A DNA stretch of 7,518 nt from Paracoccaceae bacterium (GCA_007119835.1 SKOX01000448.1:1-7518), one strand, 5' to 3'. Counted from the stretch's first letter, positions 1 to 6,705 are shown. Notes: generated from the sequence alone by a model not told the origin. A program made the numbers and translations.

Positions 1-882
1 TATGGCGCGCAGGTGCGCGGGGCTGGCGGCCGCCGCGCCCTCGAGCGCCGCCAGCGCCCGGGCGGCGCGCATCAAGGTGAGTTCGCCACGCAGCCCGTCG
101 GCGCCGAGTGCGATGCAGAGCTCGGCGGCGAGCGCGAGGGTCGCGTCGGGGACGTCGACGGCATCGAGCCCGCGGCGGGCCTTGACGATCGCCCGCCGAA
201 GCTTCGCCTCTTCCTTCTCCCAGCCGGCCACGAAACCCTTGGGGTCGCGCTCGAAGCGGTCGCGCCTGCGGACGACCTCGACGCGGTCGGCGACGGCACG
301 CGGCGTGCCGACCTCCACCGAGAGGCCGAAGCGGTCGAGGAGCTGCGGCCGGAGCTCGCCCTCCTCGGGGTTGCCGGAGCCGACGAGGACGAAGCGGGCC
401 GGGTGGCGGATCGAGAGGCCCTCGCGCTCGACGACGTTCTCGCCCGACGCGGCGACGTCGAGGAGGAGGTCGACCAGGTGGTCCTCGAGCAGGTTCACCT
501 CGTCGATGTAGAGAAAGCCGCGATGGGCGCGGGCGAGCAGCCCGGGCTCGAAGGCCTTCTCGCCGCGGGTCAGCGCCCGCTCGAGGTCGAGGGCGCCGAC
601 GACGCGGTCCTCGGTCGCGCCGAGCGGCAGGTCGACGACCGGCGCGGAGATGGTGTCGGCGGCGGCGCCGGCGGCGGGTTCCTCGTTGTAGGCGCTGCCG
701 CGGGCGACCTTGATCGGCGGCAGGAGGCCGGCGAGGGCGCGCACGGCGGTCGATTTGCCCGTGCCGCGGTCGCCGAAGACGAGGACGCCGCCGATCGCGG
801 GGTCGATGGCGGCGAGGACGAGGGCGCGCTTCATCTCCTCCTGGCCGACGATGGCGGTAAACGGGTAGGGGCGTCGCGTCAT
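1..882 (-). CDS. bchI: Magnesium chelatase ATPase subunit I (BchI), 3'-truncated by window edge
   Basis: AAA+ subunit of the cytoplasmic Mg-chelatase (BchI-BchD-BchH), which uses ATP to insert Mg2+ into protoporphyrin IX, the first step committed to bacteriochlorophyll. The visible 294 residues start [18 protein letters not shown]. They contain Walker A GDRGTGKS (about 37-44), the [18 protein letters not shown] block (about 82-99), Walker [11 protein letters not shown] (about 123-132), the sensor-like [20 protein letters not shown] block (about 166-185) and the GLRGELTL helix (about 263-270). Known homologues are about 335-350 residues, so roughly 40-55 C-terminal residues lie outside the window. 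The ATG is preceded by GAGGG with 7 nt spacing, and this site overlaps the crtA stop. crtA ends 10 bp upstream, so the two are probably cotranscribed from the crtA promoter, under PpsR-type control. The loop after Walker A, about residues 58-80, is short and has no cysteine. Identity is very secure from the motifs and context. Confidence 0.97.
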   Translation of the reverse strand, partial: MTRRPYPFTAIVGQEEMKRALVLAAIDPAIGGVLVFGDRGTGKSTAVRALAGLLPPIKVARGSAYNEEPAAGAAADTISAPVVDLPLGATEDRVVGALDLERALTRGEKAFEPGLLARAHRGFLYIDEVNLLEDHLVDLLLDVAASGENVVEREGLSIRHPARFVLVGSGNPEEGELRPQLLDRFGLSVEVGTPRAVADRVEVVRRRDRFERDPKGFVAGWEKEEAKLRRAIVKARRGLDAVDVPDATLALAAELCIALGADGLRGELTLMRAARALAALEGAAAASPAHLRAI

Positions 883-889
883 GTGGGAT

Positions 890-894
890 CCCTC
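890..894 (-). promoter_or_regulatory. Ribosome binding site of bchI, overlapping crtA stop
   Basis: GAGGG on the minus strand, 7 nt before the bchI ATG. It starts inside the crtA TGA stop codon. This fixes the bchI start and suggests translational coupling between crtA and bchI. Confidence 0.7.
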
Positions 895-1654
895 ATTCTG
901 CGGCAAGTCGGGCGGAGGCGAGCGCGGCGAGCGGGTCGTGGCCCTGCCAGCGGCCGGCGTGGCCGCGAACGGCGAAACGGGCGTAGAGCTCCTCGGCGAA
1001 CCAGTCCTCGGCGCGGACGGCGCGGATGGCCTCGGCATGCGGGCCGCCGGCGCGGGCGAAGGCATGCATTGAAGCGGCATCCGGCCAGACCGAGACGGTG
1101 ACCTGGTGCAGCCAGGGCACCTCGCCGACGCCGGCCTTGAAGAGGACGCTCCGGTCCGCCCCGATCCGCGCGCTGATCGCCGGGACGCGGGCCCAGAATT
1201 TCAGGAGCTTCCGGGGCCGGACTGTCGCCCGCGTGATCGCGGCGACGGGGCCTGCGGGCGGGTCGGCGGGTGGGCTCGCCACCGGCTCGGGCTCGCCACC
1301 GGCAGGCGCGAAGGGCGTGGTGCGGCTCCAGAGGCCACGCGCCGACAGGGTCTCGAGATGGAGGTCGAATCGCTCGACGGCGCGGTCGCCGAAGCGGCGG
1401 AACACGGGCGCCTCTTCAAGCGCCGCGCGGGCGCGGCCGAGGTCCGGCCAGGTCGCGAGGATCGCCACCACCGCGTCGGGCAGCGGCGTGAAGCCCTCGC
1501 CCGTGCCCGCGCCCATCAGCTTGTGAAAGCCGATGCCTTCGGTGCGCGCGAGCGGGCGGCGGGCGAGCGCCATCTGGCCGAACGCCCACGCCCGGTCGCG
1601 CCAGCGGCCGAAGCGGAACAGCGAGAGGGTCGCGATGGGGAGCGGCGCCGGCAT
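893..1654 (-). CDS. crtA: Spheroidene monooxygenase (CrtA)
   Basis: Oxygen-dependent carotenoid monooxygenase, which converts spheroidene to spheroidenone (and hydroxyspheroidene to its keto form), the last step of the spheroidene pathway when oxygen is present. The 253-residue product begins [18 protein letters not shown]. It shows the family blocks [15 protein letters not shown] (about 23-37), [16 protein letters not shown] (about 42-57), VAILATWPD (about 63-71), ITRATVRPR (about 140-148), [15 protein letters not shown] (about 172-186), SVWPD (about 188-192) and [11 protein letters not shown] (about 204-214). Rhodobacter CrtA is about 240 residues. The extra length here is a Pro/Ala-rich linker at about 115-136. 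The ATG at 1654 is chosen because homology begins there. No clear Shine-Dalgarno precedes it, and an in-frame GTG lies three codons upstream. Longer readings up to 1861 would run through the divergent promoter and into crtI. crtA is divergent from crtI and leads into bchI. Confidence 0.95.
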   Translation of the reverse strand: MPAPLPIATLSLFRFGRWRDRAWAFGQMALARRPLARTEGIGFHKLMGAGTGEGFTPLPDAVVAILATWPDLGRARAALEEAPVFRRFGDRAVERFDLHLETLSARGLWSRTTPFAPAGGEPEPVASPPADPPAGPVAAITRATVRPRKLLKFWARVPAISARIGADRSVLFKAGVGEVPWLHQVTVSVWPDAASMHAFARAGGPHAEAIRAVRAEDWFAEELYARFAVRGHAGRWQGHDPLAALASARLAAE

Positions 1655-1694
1655 GGACCGCACTCTGCCACCATCCGCTCCGGACGGGAAGGGG

Positions 1695-1707
1695 TGATTG
1701 TCAATCA
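1695..1707. repeat. Perfect 13-bp palindrome TGATTG-T-CAATCA
   Basis: The arms TGATTG and CAATCA are exact reverse complements around one central base. The palindrome contains both the crtI -35 (TTGTCA, plus) and the crtA -35 (TTGACA, minus). Its right part overlaps the left half of the first PpsR-type box. It resembles an FNR/FixK site (TTGAT-N4-ATCAA) but its spacing is wrong for one. It could be an operator for another regulator or a by-product of two facing -35 elements. Confidence 0.5.
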
Positions 1708-1726
1708 AACTAGACACTGCTACCGT
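1698..1726 (+). promoter_or_regulatory. Putative sigma70-type promoter of crtI-crtB
   Basis: The -35 TTGTCA (1698-1703) is followed by a 17-bp spacer and a weak -10 TACCGT (1721-1726). Transcription would begin near 1733, giving a leader of about 20 nt. The first PpsR-type box covers the -35 and the second covers the predicted start, the geometry expected for repression. The assignment is inferred from hexamer matches only. Confidence 0.5.
1699..1716. promoter_or_regulatory. PpsR/CrtJ-type operator 1 (TGTC-N10-GACA)
   Basis: TGTCAATCAAACTAGACA is an exact TGT-N12-ACA match and also fits the extended form TGTC-N10-GACA. PpsR/CrtJ proteins of purple bacteria bind this pattern and repress bch, crt and puc genes under aerobic or high-light conditions. 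It overlaps the -35 elements of both crtI and crtA, so one bound protein could silence both directions. Confidence 0.85.
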
Positions 1727-1730
1727 CATG

Positions 1731-1748
1731 TGTAAACCAGAAGGGACA
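1731..1748. promoter_or_regulatory. PpsR/CrtJ-type operator 2 (TGT-N12-ACA), over the crtI start region
   Basis: A second exact TGT-N12-ACA (TGTAAACCAGAAGGGACA), matching the extended TGTC/GACA form on the right side only. Its centre is 32 bp from that of operator 1, about three helical turns, so both sites would face the same side of the DNA. It covers the predicted crtI transcription start and the crtI ribosome binding site (GAAGGGA, 1740-1746). Confidence 0.75.
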
Positions 1749-1751
1749 GCG

Positions 1752-3335
1752 ATGACCCGCCACGACCCTGCCAGCGCCATCCTCGCCGCCGCCGACCGGA
1801 CCGCCGCGCCCCCGCTGGCGCCGGACCTCGCCCGCGATGGCCGTCCCGTCGCCGTCGTCATCGGTGCGGGTTTCGGCGGCCTCGCCGCGGCGGTCCGCCT
1901 CGGCGTGCGCGGTTACCGCGCCGTGGTTCTCGACCGCCTCGACATGCCGGGCGGCCGCGGCTCGTGCCTGCTGCGCGGAGGATATCGCTTCGATCTCGGC
2001 CCGACCATCGTCACCGTGCCGCAGGTCTTCGAGGCGCTCTGGGGTCTCGTCGGGCGGCGGATGGCCGAGGACGTCGATCTGCGGCCGCTCGACCCCTACT
2101 ACACGATCCGATGGCCGGACGGCTCGACCTTCGCGGCCTGCGGCGACACCGAGCGGATGCGGGCGGAGATCGCGCGTCTCTCGCCGGGCGACGTGGCGGG
2201 CTACGACCGCTTCCTCGCCGACAGCGAGGCGCGTTACCGCATCGCCTATGCCGATCTCGGGCGGCGGCCGATGCACCGGCTCTGGGAGACGATCCGCGTG
2301 CTTCCGGACTTCGCCCGGCTGCGGGCCGACCGCTCGTCCTACGGCCATGCCGCGGTCCGGTTCCGGGACGAACGACTGAGGATGGCGATGTCGTTCCATC
2401 CGCTCTTCATCGGAGGCGATCCGTTCAACGTCACCTCCATGTACATCCTCGTCGCCCATCTCGAGAAGGCTTACGGCGTGCACTACGCGATGGGCGGCAC
2501 CGGAGCGCTGGCGCGGGCCGTGGCCGGGCTGGTGGCGGAGACCGGCGGCGAGATCCGGCACGAGGTGACGGTCGACGAGATCCTCGTGCGCGACGGGCGG
2601 GCCCGGGGCGTCCGGCTCGAGGGCGGAGAGGAGATCGCCGCGGACGTGGTGGTGTCGAACGCCGATGCCGGGCACACCTACCGGCACCTTCTCCGGCGCG
2701 TGCCGAAGGCGCGGTGGACCGACCGGCGGCTGAGGCGGTCGCGGTGGTCGTCGGGCCTCTTCGTCTGGCATTTCGGCACCAGGGGCACGCGGGCGATGTG
2801 GCCGGATGTCGGGCACCACACGATCCTCAACGGGCCACGCTATCGCGGCCTGTGCGAGGACATCTTCATCAAGGGCCGACTCGCCGAGGACATGTCGCTC
2901 TACCTGCACCGGCCGACGACGACCGACCCCTCGGCCGCGCCGGAGGGCTGCGACAGCTTCTACTGCCTCGCGCCGGTGCCGCATCTCGGCCACGACTGGC
3001 CGGTCGACTGGGGCGTGGAGGCTGCGCGCTTCAAGGAGCGGATGGCGGCGGTGCTGGAGCGCGAGGCGCTGCCCGGCTTCGCCGAGCGGATCGTGGAGGA
3101 ACATGTGATGACGCCGGCCGACTTCGGGACGCGGTACCTGTCGCCGTTCGGGGCGGGCTTCAGCCTCGAGCCGCGCATCCTGCAGAGCGCCTGGTTCCGG
3201 CCGCACAACCGTTCGGAGGAGGTGCGCGGGCTCTACCTCGTCGGCGCCGGCTCGCATCCCGGGGCGGGGCTGCCGGGCGTCGTCGGCTCGGCGGAGGTGA
3301 TCGACCAGCTCGTGCCCGATCCGGTGCCGGCATGA
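1752..3335 (+). CDS. crtI: Phytoene desaturase (CrtI)
   Basis: FAD-dependent, membrane-associated desaturase, which converts 15-cis-phytoene stepwise to neurosporene (three steps in Rhodobacter) or lycopene. The 527-residue product has the Rossmann motif VVIGAGFGGLAAAVRL (about 35-50), the PGGRG and FDLGPTIVTVP blocks (about 66-90), SFHPLFIGGDPFNVTSMYIL (about 215-234), VVVSNADAGHTYRHLL, LFVWHFGTRGT, WPDVGHHTI, YLSPFGAGFSLEPRILQSAW, and the C-terminal bacterial CrtI signature LYLVGAGSHPGAGLPGVVGS (about 494-513). The start at 1752 has GAAGGGA 5 nt upstream. An in-frame ATG at 1728 and a TTG at 1698 have no such site and lie upstream of the predicted transcript start. About 30 residues precede the FAD motif, more than in Rhodobacter CrtI. 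crtB overlaps its end, forming a crtIB operon. Whether it makes three or four desaturations cannot be read from sequence; crtA context favours neurosporene. Confidence 0.97.
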   Translation: MTRHDPASAILAAADRTAAPPLAPDLARDGRPVAVVIGAGFGGLAAAVRLGVRGYRAVVLDRLDMPGGRGSCLLRGGYRFDLGPTIVTVPQVFEALWGLVGRRMAEDVDLRPLDPYYTIRWPDGSTFAACGDTERMRAEIARLSPGDVAGYDRFLADSEARYRIAYADLGRRPMHRLWETIRVLPDFARLRADRSSYGHAAVRFRDERLRMAMSFHPLFIGGDPFNVTSMYILVAHLEKAYGVHYAMGGTGALARAVAGLVAETGGEIRHEVTVDEILVRDGRARGVRLEGGEEIAADVVVSNADAGHTYRHLLRRVPKARWTDRRLRRSRWSSGLFVWHFGTRGTRAMWPDVGHHTILNGPRYRGLCEDIFIKGRLAEDMSLYLHRPTTTDPSAAPEGCDSFYCLAPVPHLGHDWPVDWGVEAARFKERMAAVLEREALPGFAERIVEEHVMTPADFGTRYLSPFGAGFSLEPRILQSAWFRPHNRSEEVRGLYLVGAGSHPGAGLPGVVGSAEVIDQLVPDPVPA

Positions 3336-4369
3336 CCGCGCACGGCATCGATCCGACCGACCTCGACGCCTGCCGCGCGGCGATCCGGGTAGGCTCGCGC
3401 AGCTTCCACGCAGCCTCGCTCATCCTGCCGCGGCGCTGGCGCGACCCGGCGCTGGCGCTCTACGCCTTCTGCCGGGTCGCCGACGACGCCGTCGACTGCA
3501 ACGCCGAGAAGCCGGCGGCGGTCATGTCGCTCGCCCATCGGCTCGAACGGGCCTACGCCGGCCGGCCGGTCCCGCATCCGGCCGATCGGGCCTTCGCCGC
3601 GATGGTCGAGGCCGTAGAGATGCCGCGGGCGCTGCCCGACGCGCTGATCGAGGGCTTCGCCTGGGACGCGGCCGGGATGCGCTACGCGACGCTTTCCGAG
3701 GTGCGGGCCTATTCCGCGCGGGTCGCGGGCGCGGTCGGCGCGATGATGACGGTCATCATGGGCGTGCGCGACGCCGACGTGCTGGCGCGGGCCTGCGACC
3801 TCGGCGTGGCGATGCAGCTCACCAACATCGCCCGCGACGTCGGCGAGGACGCGCGCGAGGGGCGGCTCTACCTGCCGCTCGACTGGCTCGACGAGTTCGG
3901 CGTCGACGAGAACCGGCTGCTGGCCGAGCCCGCACACTCGCCGGCGCTGGGCGCGGCGACGGCGCGGCTGCTCGAGGAGGCCGACCGGCTCTATGCGCGG
4001 GCGGAGGCCGGCATCTCCGCGCTGCCGCTCGCCGCGCAGCCTGCGATCTTCGCGGCGCGGTACCTCTATGCCGAGATCGGCGAAGTGATCCGGGCGCGCG
4101 GGCACGATTCGGTCAGTGGTCGGGCGGTGACGGCCTCGCGGCGGAAGGTCGCCCTCGCGGCGCGGGCGGCGGCCGCGGCAGGTGCGACGGTGGTCCTGCC
4201 GCAATCGGCGCGGCTGCACGCGCCGCCGCTGCCGGAGACGGCCTTCCTGGTGGCGGCAGCGGCGCGGCCGGCGGCGGTGCCTGCGCGGGCGGACCATCTC
4301 ACGGCGATCTTCGCGGAGCTCCGGCGGCGCGACGCCCAGCGCCTCGGGGCGCTGCGCCTCCGGGGATGA
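3332..4369 (+). CDS. crtB: 15-cis-phytoene synthase (CrtB)
   Basis: Trans-isoprenyl diphosphate synthase of the squalene/phytoene synthase family, which condenses two geranylgeranyl diphosphates to 15-cis-phytoene with Mg2+/Mn2+, the entry step of carotenoid synthesis. The 345-residue product has GSRSFHAASLILP (about 21-33), LYAFCRVADDAVD with the first Asp-rich motif (about 43-55), the second motif LTNIARDVGED (about 163-173) followed by AREGRLYLP (about 174-182), and ARYLYAEIGEVIRARG (about 242-257). Catalytic aspartates are intact in both motifs. The ATG overlaps the crtI stop as ATGA, and only a weak ribosome binding site precedes it, so translation is probably coupled to crtI. The Ala-rich C-terminal tail after about 275 is poorly conserved in the family. 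The gene ends 3 bp before a convergent permease gene. Confidence 0.97.
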   Translation: MTAHGIDPTDLDACRAAIRVGSRSFHAASLILPRRWRDPALALYAFCRVADDAVDCNAEKPAAVMSLAHRLERAYAGRPVPHPADRAFAAMVEAVEMPRALPDALIEGFAWDAAGMRYATLSEVRAYSARVAGAVGAMMTVIMGVRDADVLARACDLGVAMQLTNIARDVGEDAREGRLYLPLDWLDEFGVDENRLLAEPAHSPALGAATARLLEEADRLYARAEAGISALPLAAQPAIFAARYLYAEIGEVIRARGHDSVSGRAVTASRRKVALAARAAAAAGATVVLPQSARLHAPPLPETAFLVAAAARPAAVPARADHLTAIFAELRRRDAQRLGALRLRG

Positions 4370-4372
4370 GCC

Positions 4373-5683
4373 TCAGGACTCACTTCGCTCCTGAACCTCG
4401 TCGAGGGCGAGCGCAGCCGGCACCGCGAGCGCAGAAAATGCGGCAAGCGCCACGATGACGGCGCGGACGCCGAGCAGGTCGGCCACCAGCGCGAAGCCGC
4501 CGCCGGCGAGCAGGACGGCGCCTATTAGAGTGTTCGAGAGCGCGGTGTAGGAGGCGCGGGTTTCGGGCGTCGCCATGTCGACGAGATGCGTCGTCCGGCC
4601 GAGGCGGACGCCGTGGTAGGACACCATCAGCACGAAGAGGAGGGCCGGCAGGACGAGGGGCTCGGCGAGCCAGCCCGCGGCGTCGGCGAGCGCGGTGAGG
4701 GCGAGGATCGCGGCGGCGGCCGCGCCGGTGGCGGCGAGGACGAGCCGGCTCGAGCGGTCGGCGAGGCGGCCCCAGACGTAGGCGCTGAGCAGGCCGGCGA
4801 GGGCGGAGGCGAGGACGAGGGCGCCGAGCGATTCGAGGGCGCGACCGGGTGTGGCGGCGACGAGGGCGACCATGTAGGGCGGCGCCAGCGCGGTCGGCAC
4901 GAGCAGCGCGCGGGCGAGGATGAAGCGGCGGAGGCCGGCATCGGTGCGCAGGAGCCCGAGGCTGTCCCAGGCGGCGACAAGGCCGCTGCGGCCTCCCTCG
5001 GTGGCGCCTGGCTCCTCGCGCAGGGTCGAGAACAGGCCGGCAGCGACGAGCCAGAGGCCGCCCGCGAGCATGATCGCCCAGATGACGACGGCGCCGCGCG
5101 GGCCGAGCTCGAGGATCAGGATCAGCGCGAAGACGATGACCGCGGCCGAGCCGAGGGTCGTCGCCGTGCCGGTGGCGGTGCCGCGTCGGGCGCGGTCGAC
5201 GGTCTTGCCGAGCACGTCCTTCAAGCTCACCGAGCAGAGGCTCCGGGCGACGGCGAGCAGCGCGAGGAGGCCGAGGATCGTCCAGCCGGCGGTGGCGCCG
5301 TGGAGGAGCAGGGCTGCGGCGGCGATACCGAGGGCGGCAAGGCCCTGGATGACGCTGCCCGCGACCCAGACCCACTTTCGCCGGGGCAGGCGTCGGATGT
5401 AGCCGGCGGTCAGAAGCTGCGGCAGGAGGGCGCCGGCCTCGCGGACCGGGACGAGCAGCCCGATCAGCGCGGCCGGCGCCCCGACCTGGGCCATCAGCCA
5501 CGCGAGCACGAGCTTGGGGTCTATGAGGCCGTCGGCGGTCTTGGTGGCGCCGAGGCACCCGATGTGGGTGACGAAGTTGCGCGGCTGGTGCCGGCAGGCG
5601 CTGTCGGGAATGTCCGAGCAGGCCCGGCCCTCGTCCTCGCCAGTCAGCATCTCGTAAGCGGTCGTCGTCGCGCTGCGCGCCAT
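4373..5683 (-). CDS. Major Facilitator Superfamily permease, substrate unknown
   Basis: A 436-residue integral membrane protein with about eleven to twelve hydrophobic segments, for example about 68-92, 105-127, 133-150, 175-193, 197-218, 255-277, 284-303, 313-333, 342-357, 383-402 and 406-427. A motif-A-like loop GRLADRSSR lies at about 305-313, between two membrane segments as in MFS carriers. The long polar N-terminus (about 1-52) carries QPRNFVTH and two cysteines (C22, C30) before DGLIDPKLVLAWL. Blocks such as PVREAGALLPQL, YIRRLPRRKWVWVAG and KDVLGKTVDRARRGTATG look like a conserved but uncharacterised MFS subfamily. It is not PucC/LhaA-like, so I do not assign it to light-harvesting assembly. 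The start at 5683 has a perfect AGGAGG 7 nt upstream. The gene lies 134 bp downstream of ilvE on the same strand and may be read from ilvE or from its own promoter. Function is unassigned. Confidence 0.85.
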   Translation of the reverse strand: MARSATTTAYEMLTGEDEGRACSDIPDSACRHQPRNFVTHIGCLGATKTADGLIDPKLVLAWLMAQVGAPAALIGLLVPVREAGALLPQLLTAGYIRRLPRRKWVWVAGSVIQGLAALGIAAAALLLHGATAGWTILGLLALLAVARSLCSVSLKDVLGKTVDRARRGTATGTATTLGSAAVIVFALILILELGPRGAVVIWAIMLAGGLWLVAAGLFSTLREEPGATEGGRSGLVAAWDSLGLLRTDAGLRRFILARALLVPTALAPPYMVALVAATPGRALESLGALVLASALAGLLSAYVWGRLADRSSRLVLAATGAAAAAILALTALADAAGWLAEPLVLPALLFVLMVSYHGVRLGRTTHLVDMATPETRASYTALSNTLIGAVLLAGGGFALVADLLGVRAVIVALAAFSALAVPAALALDEVQERSES

Positions 5684-5690
5684 TCCTGCG

Positions 5691-5696
5691 CCTCCT
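5691..5696 (-). promoter_or_regulatory. Consensus ribosome binding site of the permease gene
   Basis: AGGAGG on the minus strand, 7 nt before the ATG at 5683. It is the strongest Shine-Dalgarno in the window and fixes this start. The long polar N-terminus of the permease is therefore probably translated. Confidence 0.8.
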
Positions 5697-5739
5697 GTCG
5701 AGCCGGAGAGGTGGCGCGCGACCGCGATGGCGTCCAGTC

Positions 5740-5771
5740 CCTTGCAGCGGGCTGGAGAGGGGCTTGCAAGG
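5740..5771. repeat. Spaced inverted repeat CCTTGCA-N18-TGCAAGG
   Basis: Perfect 7-bp arms at 5740-5746 and 5765-5771, with centres 25 bp apart. It lies about 55-90 bp upstream of the permease start. It could be an operator or an RNA stem in the leader; no known regulator motif is recognised. Confidence 0.4.
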
Positions 5772-5817
5772 TGCGAGCCGCCTCAACCCAAGTATCGCGA
5801 TAGGTAGGCCGGGCGGG

Positions 5818-6705
5818 TCAGGCCGGCTGGAGCTGGTTGCGCACGAGCTTCTCGTATTCCTCGGCGACCGAGCGGGTGAGGGCGCCGACCTCGAAGGTAT
5901 AGTCGCCGATCTGGCCGACGGGCGTGACCTCGGCCGCCGTGCCGGTGAGCCAGCACTGCTCGAAATCTTCCATCTCGGCGGGGAGGATGTGGCGCTCGAT
6001 CACCGTGACGCCGCGCGCCTTCAGCATTGCGATCACGGTCTGGCGGGTGATGCCGTTGAGAAAGACGTCCGGCAGGGGCGTGTGGACGACGCCGTCCTTC
6101 ACGAAGAAGACGTTGGCCCCCGTCGCCTCGGCGACGTAGCCGCGGTAGTCCATCATGATCGCGTCCGAGCAGCCCTTCGCCTCGGCGGCGTGCTTCGACA
6201 TGGTGCAGATCATGTAGAGCCCCGACGCCTTGGCGAAGCAGGGGATCGTCTCGGGGCTCGGACGCTTCCAGCGCGAGATGTCGAGCTTGGCGCCCTTCAT
6301 CTTGGCGTCGCCGTAATAGGCGCCCCATTCCCAAACCGCGATCGCGGTGTGGACCGGGTTGCGCGACGACGACACGCCCATGTCCGGCCCCGAGCCGCGC
6401 CAGATCAGCGCGCGGACATAGGCGTCCCGAAGCCCGCTCCTCTCCATCGCATCACGCTTCGCCGCCTCGAGATCGTCGACCGTCATCGGGCGGGGAATGT
6501 CCATCATGTCGCAGGAGACGAGGAGGCGCTCGGAATGCTCGCGGCTTTTGAAGATGGCGCCGCCATAGGCGCGCTCGCCCTCGAAGACGGAGCTGGCGTA
6601 ATGGAGTGCGTGGGTGAGCACGTGCACCTTGGCCTCGCGCCAGGGCACGAACTGCCCGTCCATCCAGATAACGCCGTCCCGGTCGTCGTAGGCTCCTGCC
6701 GCCAT
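5818..6705 (-). CDS. ilvE: Branched-chain amino acid aminotransferase (fold-type IV, PLP)
   Basis: Cytoplasmic PLP enzyme of the class IV aminotransferases. It transfers amino groups between glutamate and 2-oxo acids in the last step of valine, leucine and isoleucine synthesis and the first step of their breakdown. The 295-residue product begins MAAGAYDDRDGVIWMDGQFV. Family blocks include THALHYASSVFEGERAYGG (about 31-49), FKSREHSERL (about 52-61), TIPCFAKASGLYM with the presumed PLP-binding lysine at 159, VAEATGANVFFVKDGV with Glu193 (about 191-206), LNGITRQTVIAM, and LTGTAAEVTPVGQIG near the C-terminus. The lysine and glutamate positions fit those of E. coli IlvE. The ATG at 6705 has GGGAG 6 nt upstream and homology begins just after it. 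A GTG nine codons further up (6732) is less likely. The gene is divergent from the petP-type regulator and shares a 215-bp control region with it. A D-amino acid or 4-amino-4-deoxychorismate role is less likely given the close IlvE-type motifs. Confidence 0.93.
   Translation of the reverse strand: MAAGAYDDRDGVIWMDGQFVPWREAKVHVLTHALHYASSVFEGERAYGGAIFKSREHSERLLVSCDMMDIPRPMTVDDLEAAKRDAMERSGLRDAYVRALIWRGSGPDMGVSSSRNPVHTAIAVWEWGAYYGDAKMKGAKLDISRWKRPSPETIPCFAKASGLYMICTMSKHAAEAKGCSDAIMMDYRGYVAEATGANVFFVKDGVVHTPLPDVFLNGITRQTVIAMLKARGVTVIERHILPAEMEDFEQCWLTGTAAEVTPVGQIGDYTFEVGALTRSVAEEYEKLVRNQLQPA

Larger units (their letters stand above)
1655..1751. promoter_or_regulatory. Divergent crtA/crtI control region
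   Basis: This 97-bp spacer separates the crtA and crtI start codons and is AT-richer in its right half than the flanking genes. It holds two exact TGT-N12-ACA boxes (1699-1716, 1731-1748), a 13-bp palindrome (1695-1707) and sigma70-like elements for crtI. For crtA, a perfect TTGACA lies on the minus strand at 1704-1699, but no good -10 hexamer follows at 16-18 bp (GGAGCG at 17 bp). The crtA promoter is therefore only half defined. An alternative is TACACA (1734-1729), 17 bp, TAGTTT (1711-1706). Confidence 0.85.
5684..5817. other. ilvE-permease spacer with inverted repeats
   Basis: This 134-bp spacer lies between the ilvE stop and the permease start, both on the minus strand. It contains AGGAGG for the permease (5691-5696, minus), a 7-bp perfect inverted repeat CCTTGCA/TGCAAGG with an 18-bp spacer (5740-5771), and the self-complementary TATCGCGATA (5793-5802). 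I see no stem with a T-tract that would serve as a terminator for ilvE, and no convincing -35/-10 pair for the permease. Confidence 0.5.

Noticed and set aside
13..1101. 362-codon plus-strand frame opposite bchI and the crtA end
   Set aside because: Gly/Ala/Arg/Glu-rich low-complexity translation; the minus strand encodes clear BchI and CrtA motifs.
1694..1708. FNR/FixK box in the crtA-crtI spacer
   Set aside because: Half sites TGAT and ATCA are present but separated by five rather than four bases, so the canonical site is not met.
1710..3257. 515-codon minus-strand frame opposite crtI
   Set aside because: Arg/His/Pro-rich translation without motifs, a typical antisense shadow of a GC-rich gene.
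1964..4369. 801-codon plus-strand frame across crtI and crtB
   Set aside because: Its second part is crtB in frame; the first part is the alternate frame of crtI, rich in Arg/Ala with no domain. It is open only because of the high GC content. crtB begins at 3332.
4586..5803. 405-codon plus-strand frame opposite the permease
   Set aside because: Low-complexity Glu/Gly/Arg/Ala composition and no domain; shadow of the membrane protein on the minus strand.
5808..5827. Terminator hairpin at the ilvE stop codon
   Set aside because: Only a 5-bp GC stem with a 10-nt loop spanning the stop codon, and no T-run follows.
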